From an uncultured Actinomycetes bacterium (GTDB lineage Bacteria > Actinomycetota > Actinomycetes > Nanopelagicales > Nanopelagicaceae), in the NCBI GenBank assembly GCA_903839585.1, contig CAIMCU010000088.1, positions 1-9,926 on the forward strand: 9,926 nt of DNA. Reading direction: 5' to 3'. The translations under genes and the position numbers were made by a program. Below the pieces are notes generated by a model, which saw only the letters and a list, made by a program, of their open reading frames with translations, did not search any database and was not told the origin of the DNA. Below are positions 1 to 5,949 of the stretch, piece by piece (within the stretch, counting starts at the first letter, position 1; each line of letters opens with the position of its first letter).

Positions 1-1
1 A

Positions 2-97
2 GAGAAGATGTTTGAGCTTTTGATGGGTAACGATGTTGCCCCTCGTAAGGAGTTCATCTCAACCGCTGAGGTCGATCGCGACCGCATCGACGCTTAA
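2..97 (+). CDS. parE: DNA topoisomerase IV (gyrase-like) subunit B, C-terminal end only
   Basis: Partial gene: the frame is open from the left edge and ends with TAA at 95-97, giving the last 31 residues. The stretch LMGNDVAPRKEFI matches the conserved tail of GyrB/ParE proteins (LMG..V.PRR.FI), which closes the C-terminal Toprim-associated region of the ATPase subunit of type IIA topoisomerases. The B subunit hydrolyses ATP and pairs with the DNA-cleaving A subunit. The A-subunit gene nearby (4357-5883) is of ParC type, so ParE is more likely than the replication-origin GyrB, but this short tail cannot separate the two. The gene runs toward parC on the opposite strand, with two surface-protein genes and the ABC-F gene between. 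No terminator hairpin is visible after the stop. Confidence 0.8.
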   Translation, partial: EKMFELLMGNDVAPRKEFISTAEVDRDRIDA

Positions 98-128
98 TCG
101 CATCACCTTTTAATCTCACCCATTCGGT

Positions 129-134
129 TATCCT
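129..134 (+). promoter_or_regulatory. Candidate -10 box (TATCCT) for leaderless transcription of the glycine-rich protein gene
   Basis: TATCCT fits the TAnnnT core of a sigma70-type -10 box. Its end is 6 nt before the ATG at 141, so transcription would begin at or next to the A of the start codon. No Shine-Dalgarno sequence lies in the 43 bp between the parE stop and this ATG, which agrees with a leaderless mRNA. No good -35 hexamer is present at 16-18 bp. Confidence 0.4.
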
Positions 135-140
135 TACCTA

Positions 141-1445
141 ATGCTTCGCAAAGGGTACACCAGGGCTTCTATAGCGCTCTTATTTATTGCGAACGTAATT
201 TTTCCTTCTCAAGCTAAAGCAGCAAACTGCACACCTCAAATAACAAGCAATGGCAACCAAACAGTTGTTGCATTTAAAACCGTTGGAACCTGCACATGGA
301 GCACCCCAGCAGGATTGACGACATTTAAGGGATTGATTATGGGTGGCGGAGGCGGTGGCGGATCTGCCATGGGTGGCGGTGGCGGTGGTGGTGGCTATGT
401 ATCTTTCGATTCGCTAACTGCGACATCTGATGTTTTTACAATTGTTGTTGGCGATGGTGGTGCTGGCGCTCCGACAGGTGCTTCTTCTGCTGGCTATAGC
501 GGTGGGAACTCTGGCATCACAGGCAACGGAATTTTATTAACATCACGGGGCGGTGCCGGAGGTTCAACTGACTACAGCAAGAGCATTTATCCAGCGCGTT
601 TAAATGGTGGCTCCGGAGGCGGAAGTTCAGGTGCAAATGATTATCCAGGGGCATATCCTCAGGATCGCAGTTCACTCGGTACACAAACTAGCCAAACGCA
701 AACTCCATCACTTTCATCTATTAACGGTGCACAGTTTGGGTTTAATGGAAGTGCGCCAGGTCCTCGGTGGTATCCGGGCGGCGGCGGTGGTGCAGGAGGC
801 TCTGGATCTAATTCACCTGCAACGGGAGGCGTCGGTAGAGCGAACTCTATTTTGGGAACAAATTACTACTGGGCTGGTGGTGGCGGTGGTTCTGGTTGGA
901 CTGGAGTAGCTGGATCTGGTGGAAATGGCGGCGGTGGCGGCGGCGGAACCAATACTGGCGGAGTAGGTGGAAGCGGTGGTGCAGGATTAAATTCTGGATC
1001 TTCTGGCAGTTACCTTGGTGGAAGCGGTGCAACCAATACTGGCGGCGGCGGCGGAGCGGGAACTCACTCTGGATATGCTGGAGGAAATGGTGGCTCAGGA
1101 ATAGTAATTCTTAGTTATCTTGCGTATGTAGGTCCCGCATCAATCACTGTTCAACTTGGTTCTAGTGCAACCTCTGCTGTATATCGAACTACATCAACAA
1201 TTGAAGCGTTGGTAGACGTCCCAGGAAAAGTTACCTTTTATCAAGCTGGCAAAACCATCTCTGGCTGCCGAAATAAAACGACCTCTGGAAGTTCGCCCAA
1301 CATCAAAGCAACTTGTACGTGGAAGCCATCAAATCGAGGAAGTGTGAAATTAACGGCGAGAATTACGCCTAGCAGCGCCAATTATTCTGCAACGACATCT
1401 TCAATCTATGCCGTTCCTGTGGGAAATAGGACGACTCCGCGCTAA
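141..1445 (+). CDS. Secreted glycine-rich domain protein with C-terminal Ig-like module
   Basis: An exported 434-residue protein of unknown function. Residues 1-27 form a signal peptide: basic start MLRKGYTR, hydrophobic core, and an AKA cleavage site with the mature protein starting at Ala28. Residues 52-326 are a glycine-rich domain: an entry strand with W53 and PAG, poly-Gly runs at 68-74, 78-85, 213-217, 246-250, 263-269 and 301-305, and the usual exit GGNGGSGIVILSY (314-326). Such domains occur in bacterial surface proteins and phage tail adhesins, where poly-Gly can form packed polyproline-II-type helices. Residues 334-426 form an Ig-like module with C376 and C392, probably a disulfide, closely matching the end of the next gene's product. 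C30 and C51 may form another. No LPXTG motif or C-terminal membrane anchor is seen. The ATG at 141 is chosen because it begins the signal peptide. Role in adhesion or cell-surface structure is inferred. Confidence 0.8.
   Translation: MLRKGYTRASIALLFIANVIFPSQAKAANCTPQITSNGNQTVVAFKTVGTCTWSTPAGLTTFKGLIMGGGGGGGSAMGGGGGGGGYVSFDSLTATSDVFTIVVGDGGAGAPTGASSAGYSGGNSGITGNGILLTSRGGAGGSTDYSKSIYPARLNGGSGGGSSGANDYPGAYPQDRSSLGTQTSQTQTPSLSSINGAQFGFNGSAPGPRWYPGGGGGAGGSGSNSPATGGVGRANSILGTNYYWAGGGGGSGWTGVAGSGGNGGGGGGGTNTGGVGGSGGAGLNSGSSGSYLGGSGATNTGGGGGAGTHSGYAGGNGGSGIVILSYLAYVGPASITVQLGSSATSAVYRTTSTIEALVDVPGKVTFYQAGKTISGCRNKTTSGSSPNIKATCTWKPSNRGSVKLTARITPSSANYSATTSSIYAVPVGNRTTPR
342..1097 (+). repeat. Low-complexity glycine-codon tract with imperfect internal repeats
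   Basis: GGT, GGC and GGA codons are mixed in long runs, for example 342-395 and 927-947. Longer units also recur: AACCAATACTGGCGG occurs exactly at 947-961 and 1031-1045, 84 bp (28 codons) apart, and GGTGGAAGCGGTG at 966-978 and 1017-1029. These in-frame duplications suggest that the domain grows and shrinks by whole codons through slippage or unequal recombination. Confidence 0.7.
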
Positions 1446-1469
1446 CCTAGATAAAGAATTCCTCGGTGT

Positions 1470-1498
1470 TTGGGCTAGGGCAAGAAAGTATCTAAACT
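1470..1498 (+). promoter_or_regulatory. Candidate promoter (TTGGGC - 17 bp - TAAACT), leaderless start for the cadherin-like surface protein gene
   Basis: TTGGGC at 1470-1475 and TAAACT at 1493-1498 are separated by 17 bp, the optimal sigma70 spacing. The -10 box ends 6 nt before the ATG at 1505, so the transcript would start at the AUG. AGGA at 1499-1502 is only 2 nt from the ATG, too close to act as a ribosome-binding site. The downstream gene therefore probably has its own promoter and does not rely on read-through from 141-1445. Confidence 0.5.
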
Positions 1499-1504
1499 AG
1501 GAAA

Positions 1505-2716
1505 ATGAGAAAACCAGGGAGAATCATCGCTCTGGTTTCAACCCTAATTCTTGCCTTAATGCCTAATGCGCACGCGGCACCTACAACGGTGGTTGACCTT
1601 GCCGTCGGATCCGTTTGCTCGAGCGGTCCATATACTTCAGGAACATATGCGCAGCTGTACACGGCGGGTAACTCTGCAAATATTTCTAGTATAAATATCC
1701 TTATAGGAACTGGGGCAACTTCATATTTCAATAACAGCAATGTCAAGATTTACTCAGATAACAATCTAAAACCGGGTACGCTCCTTGGAACGCTTTCTCC
1801 GTCAACAGTTTCGAGTGGATATGCAAGATATTCAGGTTCTATCGATGTTACCTCTGGATCAAAGTTTTGGGTGTATCCAAGTTATACAAGTGGAAATAAC
1901 TCTTGGTGCTACTCATATCCTGCCGTCGGGGCTTCCTCCATCTCTTATGCAACAGGATGGATTAATACCTTTCTAACCACTCAGATAAATCGTTACTACA
2001 CCCAAACTTATGACAATGGAGTGACATGGAATTCAGCTGGAGTATCAGATTTTGTGATGCAAATCCAGATCGTTACAAATGGAGGAGTAGTTGATACAAC
2101 GCCCCCAACCTTTCCTTCAGCAGACGCCTTTTCAGTAAATGAAAACACGACTTCGGTAGGGACTATCACGACGAGTGAATCTGCAACCATGACCGTTTTT
2201 GGTGGGGCCGATAGTGCGAAATTTTCGCTGACGAGGATTTCGGATTCATCAACCGCCCTGGCTTTCTTAGCAGCTCCAAACTATGAAGCCCCCACAGACG
2301 CGGGAGGAAACAACGTCTATGACGTAGTTCTAAGGGCTGTCGACGGTGCCAATAACATTGGATATGAGACCTTAACGGTGAGCGTTCTTAATGTTGTTGA
2401 TACCTCTAATTTCAACTCTATTGCGCTAGCTGCCAACGCAGTCACAGCTAATTACAGGACTTCAATTGCAATCAATGCCAGTGTGAGTGTTTCGGCGAAA
2501 GTTACCTTCACTTCGCAAGGTAAGAAAATCTCTGGTTGTATAAAGAAGCTAGCTACCGGATCAGGATCAACCTTCACTGTTTCATGTTCTTGGAAGCCAT
2601 CACAAAGGGGCGCTGTGTCTTTGTCAGCAACGGCCGTGCCAGTTGGTGCAGGTATTTCTGGAGCAACCTCTGAATCGCTAAAAATTCAGGTTCTGCCAAG
2701 GGTTGGTTCTCGATAG
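1505..2716 (+). CDS. Secreted protein with anchor-R-like, cadherin-like and C-terminal Ig-like domains
   Basis: An exported 403-residue protein, probably at the cell surface; its specific role is unknown. Residues 1-24 are a signal peptide (MRKPGR start, hydrophobic core, cleavage after AHA). Residues about 30-190 resemble the choice-of-anchor R type beta domain: IYSDNNLKPGTLLGTL (82-97), FWVYPS (121-126), then DNGVTWN (170-176), with C38 and C135. Residues 209-298 fit a cadherin-type repeat: VNENTT at the start, PNYEAPTDAGGNNVYDVVLRAVDGAN in the middle (258-283) and TVSVLNV at the end, with acidic residues placed as for calcium binding. Residues 306-398 are the Ig-like module shared with the upstream protein, with C345 and C361. 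No cell-wall sorting motif or membrane anchor is visible. The stop codon directly abuts that of the convergent ABC-F gene. Domain names come from motif recognition; the cadherin call is the firmest. Confidence 0.8.
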   Translation: MRKPGRIIALVSTLILALMPNAHAAPTTVVDLAVGSVCSSGPYTSGTYAQLYTAGNSANISSINILIGTGATSYFNNSNVKIYSDNNLKPGTLLGTLSPSTVSSGYARYSGSIDVTSGSKFWVYPSYTSGNNSWCYSYPAVGASSISYATGWINTFLTTQINRYYTQTYDNGVTWNSAGVSDFVMQIQIVTNGGVVDTTPPTFPSADAFSVNENTTSVGTITTSESATMTVFGGADSAKFSLTRISDSSTALAFLAAPNYEAPTDAGGNNVYDVVLRAVDGANNIGYETLTVSVLNVVDTSNFNSIALAANAVTANYRTSIAINASVSVSAKVTFTSQGKKISGCIKKLATGSGSTFTVSCSWKPSQRGAVSLSATAVPVGAGISGATSESLKIQVLPRVGSR

Positions 2717-4315
2717 TTAATCGATCGCGACTAAGTCAAAGTACTCATCTTTCCAAATATCCTCATCACCATCTGGCAGAAGGATTACACGTTCTGGCTT
2801 GAGCGCTTGGACAGCGCCTTCATCGTGAGAGACCAAGATAACTGAGCCTTGATACTCACCTAGAGCGGCAAGAATCTCATTACGAGATGCAGGATCTAAG
2901 TTGTTCGTTGGCTCATCGAGAAGAAGAACATTTGCTGCGCTCACAACCAGGGTCGCTAGGGCAAGACGAGTTCGCTCACCACCTGAAAGTACTTTCACAG
3001 GCTTATGAACATCATCGCCGGTAAAGAGGAATGAGCCAAGAACGTTACGAGCCTCAGGCTCGCGGATATCTGGCGTAGCGCTCATCATGTTTTCTAGGAT
3101 GGTTCGTTCAAAGTCCAGTGACTCGTGCTCCTGTGCGTAGTAACCAATCTTCAGGCCCTGTCCCTGTTCAACCTTGCCTGTATCGGATTCGAGTTCACCT
3201 GCAAGGATTCGAAGGAGCGTTGTCTTACCGGCACCGTTGAGGCCAAGGATTACAACGCGAGAGCCCTTATCGATAACGCATGAGACATCTGTAAAGATTT
3301 CAAGGGAGCCATAGGATTTAGAGAGCTCTTCACCTGAAAGCGGAGTTTTGCCACATGGTGCAGGTGTTGGAAAGCGAAGCTTTGCAACCTTGTCGCTAAC
3401 TCGAACATCCTCTAGGGAGCTGCGTAGCTTTTCAGCACGACGGAGCATTCCTTGGGCAGCTGTTGCTTTAGATGCCTTAGCGCGCATCTTCTCGCCCTGC
3501 TTCTGCAAAATCTCAGCCTTCTTTTCGGCGTTTGCGCGTTCGCGCTTGCGGCGGTGTTCATCCTGCTCGCGCTGGAGTAGGTACTGCTTCCAGCCCATGT
3601 TGTAGACATCGATGACGTTTCGGTTGGCGTCGATGTAGAAGACCTTGTTTACAACTGTTTCAATCAGTGCAACATCGTGGGAGATGATGACAAGGCCACC
3701 GGAGTACTTAGATAGGAACTCTCGAAGCCAAATAATTGAGTCTGCATCTAAGTGGTTTGTAGGCTCATCAAGTAGAAGGGTTTCAGCGCCTGAAAAGAGA
3801 ATACGTGCGAGCTCTATACGACGGCGTTGACCACCCGAGAGTGATCCAAGCTCATTTCCAAAGACAGCCTCTGTTACCCCAAGTGATGTTGCGATCGCCT
3901 CTGCTTCAGCTGTGGCCGCGTATCCACCAGCGGCGGAGAACTCAGCATCAACGCGGGTGTAGCGCTCCATTGCTTTTTCAAGCGCTTCGCCTTCAGAGGT
4001 GGACATCTCTTCCTCAACCATCTTCATGCGATGTGCGATTTGATCTAAGTCGCGAGCAGAGAGAATGCGCTCGATTACAGTGCCGGTGTCTTCACCGGTG
4101 CGAGGATCTTGTGGAAGGTAGCCAATCTTTCCTGTGCGATTTACGGCGCCTCCTGCCGGCAGTGTCTCGCCAGCGAGAACCTTTGCAAGGGTTGATTTGC
4201 CTGCACCGTTTCGACCAACAAAGCCGATGCGATCTCCATGATTGATGCGAACAGTTACGCCGTTGACTAAGAGACGTGCGCCAGCGCGTAGTTCAAGGGC
4301 TTGAGTGGAGATCAT
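2717..4315 (-). CDS. ABC-F family ATP-binding protein (ribosome-associated type, Rv1473-like)
   Basis: A soluble ATPase of 532 residues with two ABC domains and no membrane segments, so it is not a transporter. Domain 1 has Walker A GRNGAGKST (34-42), signature LSGGQ (159-163), Walker B LLLDEP (180-185) and switch His213. Domain 2 has Walker A GLNGAGKTT (358-366), LSGGE (443-447), Walker B with D467 and E468, and His497. Between them lies a charged, probably helical linker (about 245-315, rich in Arg, Lys and Glu), the P-site tRNA interaction motif region of ABC-F proteins. Members bind the ribosomal E site and relieve stalling; some protect ribosomes from antibiotics. Overall it resembles the mycobacterial Rv1473 group; antibiotic resistance is not implied by the sequence. 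It lies 41 bp after parC, probably in the same transcript. The ATG at 4315 has a strong GGGAGG site 9 nt upstream, which is enclosed in a hairpin. Confidence 0.93.
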   Translation of the reverse strand: MISTQALELRAGARLLVNGVTVRINHGDRIGFVGRNGAGKSTLAKVLAGETLPAGGAVNRTGKIGYLPQDPRTGEDTGTVIERILSARDLDQIAHRMKMVEEEMSTSEGEALEKAMERYTRVDAEFSAAGGYAATAEAEAIATSLGVTEAVFGNELGSLSGGQRRRIELARILFSGAETLLLDEPTNHLDADSIIWLREFLSKYSGGLVIISHDVALIETVVNKVFYIDANRNVIDVYNMGWKQYLLQREQDEHRRKRERANAEKKAEILQKQGEKMRAKASKATAAQGMLRRAEKLRSSLEDVRVSDKVAKLRFPTPAPCGKTPLSGEELSKSYGSLEIFTDVSCVIDKGSRVVILGLNGAGKTTLLRILAGELESDTGKVEQGQGLKIGYYAQEHESLDFERTILENMMSATPDIREPEARNVLGSFLFTGDDVHKPVKVLSGGERTRLALATLVVSAANVLLLDEPTNNLDPASRNEILAALGEYQGSVILVSHDEGAVQALKPERVILLPDGDEDIWKDEYFDLVAID

Positions 4316-4324
4316 TTGCGCAAT

Positions 4325-4340
4325 CCTCCCACAGGGGAGG
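4325..4340 (-). promoter_or_regulatory. Hairpin enclosing the Shine-Dalgarno site of the ABC-F gene
   Basis: Read on the minus strand the sequence is CCTCCCCTGTGGGAGG: a perfect 6-bp stem, CCTCCC with GGGAGG, around a CTGT tetraloop. The 3' arm GGGAGG is the Shine-Dalgarno site of the ABC-F gene, ending 9 nt before its ATG at 4315. The 5' arm repeats the CCUCC anti-Shine-Dalgarno sequence of 16S rRNA and begins 16 nt after the parC stop codon. No U-tract follows, so it is not an intrinsic terminator. Folding should hide the ribosome-binding site; translational control or coupling to parC is inferred. Confidence 0.6.
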
Positions 4341-4356
4341 TGATGAGAGAAATTGG

Positions 4357-5883
4357 TTAAGCAGCACCGATTCGAGTACGACGTGGTGTGGCGTAAGACT
4401 TGGCCACAGCGGTCAACTCAGTTGATACCTGTGCTTTTATGTTCTCTTCACTCTTAAGAAGGGCTGCAAGTTCTGCAATTATCTTCTTGAGTTCCTTTTG
4501 CTCTGATTCAAGTTCAAGCTTGCTCATCTTTGTAAGGCGGCGAAGTGGCATATCGAGGATGTAGGTAGCCTGCTCATCGTTGAGCTTAAAGCCCTTAATA
4601 AGCGCCTCTTTCGCAATAGCTGCATCATCACTTCCACGGATAATTTTGATGACCTTATCGATATCGATAATCGCTTTAAGAAGACCATCGACGAGCGCTA
4701 GACGGCCTTGCGCCTTTGCTTTGCGATACTCAGAGCGACGACGCACAACCTCGATACGGTGATCGATAAAGACCTGCAGTAGCTCTTTAAGTCCAAGTGT
4801 TTGTGGACGACCTTTAACAAGTGCAACCGCGTTGATGGCAAAGGCGTCCTCCATAGGAGTGAGCTTGTATAGCTGTTCAAGTACAGCCTCTGGTTCAAAG
4901 CCGTTCTTGAGTTCGATAACAACGTTTGTTCCGGTCTGACCATCAGTTAGATCGATGATGTCGGAGATGCCCTGAATCTTTTTGGCTTTAACCAGGTCGG
5001 CGATACGTTCAACAACCTTTTCGGGTCCGATGGTAAATGGAAGCTCCTTGATAACAAGACCCATTTTGCGCGAAGTAACCTTGCTAATCTCAACGGTTGC
5101 TCGGACCTTGATTGATCCCTTACCTGTTGAGTAAGCATCGCGAACACCCTCAAGGCCAACGAGCTCGCCACCTGTTGGAAAGTCTGGACCCGGAACTAAC
5201 TTCATGAGTTGATTAAGGGTTGCCTTTGGATTATCAATGAGGTGCTTAGTTGCAGCGATTACCTCACCTAAGTTGTGCGGGGCCATATTTGTTGCCATAC
5301 CAACGGCGATTCCTGAACCACCATTTACAAGAAGGTTTGGATACGCAGCAGGGAGAACGAGCGGCTCAAGAAGCTGTCCATCGTAGTTTGGTCCAAAATC
5401 AACTGTGTCCTCATCTGCTTCTGCAACCATCGCCATCGCAGCTGATGCAAGACGCGCTTCGGTATAACGCATCGCAGCAGGGCCTGAGTCGAGAGAGCCG
5501 AAGTTTCCGTGGCCATCGATGAGTGGAACCTGCATTGAAAATGATTGAGACATACGAACTAATGCGTCGTAGATTGCAGAGTCACCGTGTGGGTGCAACT
5601 TACCCATAACCTCACCAACAACACGTGCGCTCTTTACATGGCCCTTCTCTGGACGAAGACCCATCTCTGCCATCTGATGAAGGATGCGGCGGTGCACAGG
5701 CTTTAATCCATCACGAGCATCAGGTAGAGCACGTGAGTAGATAACTGAGTAGGCGTACTCAAGGAAGGACTCTGACATCTCTGATGAGACATCGATATCT
5801 ACGATCTTTCCTGGATACTCACCAGCTTTTGGACCAACTGGTTTCTTCGCCTTGGTTGCTGTGCTCTTTTTCGCTGTTGCCAT
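4357..5883 (-). CDS. parC: DNA topoisomerase IV subunit A, naturally CTD-less form
   Basis: The DNA-cleaving subunit of a type IIA topoisomerase, which with ParE decatenates and relaxes chromosomes. After a Lys/Ala-rich tail (1-20), the breakage-reunion domain is complete: SFLEYAYSVIYSRALPDARDGLKPVHRR (39-66), the DNA-gate helix with HPHGDSAIYD (97-106), catalytic Tyr140 in AAMRYTE, NLLVNGGSGIAVGMATNMAPHNLGE after it, and the coiled-coil arm to about residue 500. Positions equivalent to E. coli GyrA Ser83 and Asp87 are Ser102 and Asp106, the quinolone-sensitive state. At 508 residues it lacks the roughly 250-300-residue beta-pinwheel CTD and any GyrA box (QRRGGKG). The sequence resembles actinobacterial ParC throughout. 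It is the first gene of a minus-strand pair with ABC-F. No Shine-Dalgarno site precedes the ATG; a weak -10-like CACAAT (5895-5890) lies 6 nt away, possibly another leaderless start. Confidence 0.92.
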   Translation of the reverse strand: MATAKKSTATKAKKPVGPKAGEYPGKIVDIDVSSEMSESFLEYAYSVIYSRALPDARDGLKPVHRRILHQMAEMGLRPEKGHVKSARVVGEVMGKLHPHGDSAIYDALVRMSQSFSMQVPLIDGHGNFGSLDSGPAAMRYTEARLASAAMAMVAEADEDTVDFGPNYDGQLLEPLVLPAAYPNLLVNGGSGIAVGMATNMAPHNLGEVIAATKHLIDNPKATLNQLMKLVPGPDFPTGGELVGLEGVRDAYSTGKGSIKVRATVEISKVTSRKMGLVIKELPFTIGPEKVVERIADLVKAKKIQGISDIIDLTDGQTGTNVVIELKNGFEPEAVLEQLYKLTPMEDAFAINAVALVKGRPQTLGLKELLQVFIDHRIEVVRRRSEYRKAKAQGRLALVDGLLKAIIDIDKVIKIIRGSDDAAIAKEALIKGFKLNDEQATYILDMPLRRLTKMSKLELESEQKELKKIIAELAALLKSEENIKAQVSTELTAVAKSYATPRRTRIGAA

Positions 5884-5949
5884 GCGGGAATTGTGCCAAT
5901 ACTTAGAGCAAAATCGCGGTACCTACACGCAGAGTGAGAAGATATCTCT

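Noticed and set aside
342..1097. Glycine-coding repeats as a CRISPR array or insertion-element ends
   Set aside because: The repeats are in-frame codon runs of uneven spacing with no unique spacers and no transposase or inverted ends nearby.
604..1114. Overlapping open frames on both strands across the glycine-rich gene, giving His-, Trp- or Arg-rich translations
   Set aside because: They are by-products of GGN codon runs read out of frame; none has a family motif, start signal or normal composition.
1446..1479. Inverted repeat CCTAG ... CTAGG as a terminator between the two surface-protein genes
   Set aside because: The stem is 5 bp with a 24-nt loop and there is no following T-tract; the right arm overlaps the proposed -35 region.
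3805..4245. 146-residue open frame on + antisense to the ABC-F gene
   Set aside because: It overlaps strongly conserved Walker A/signature coding sequence, is unusually rich in Arg, Gln and Leu, and has no recognisable domain.
4316..4323. TTGCGCAA palindrome as a repressor operator
   Set aside because: It lies between the ABC-F ribosome-binding site and start codon inside a likely operon, and an 8-bp palindrome is expected by chance.
4357..5883. ParC as a truncated pseudogene
   Set aside because: All catalytic and DNA-gate motifs are intact, there is no frameshift, and the end falls at a domain boundary, not inside one.
5884..5949. Promoter for the phosphodiesterase gene in the divergent gap
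   Set aside because: No hexamer pair with acceptable spacing was found on the plus strand; the GATATC palindrome alone is not evidence of an operator.
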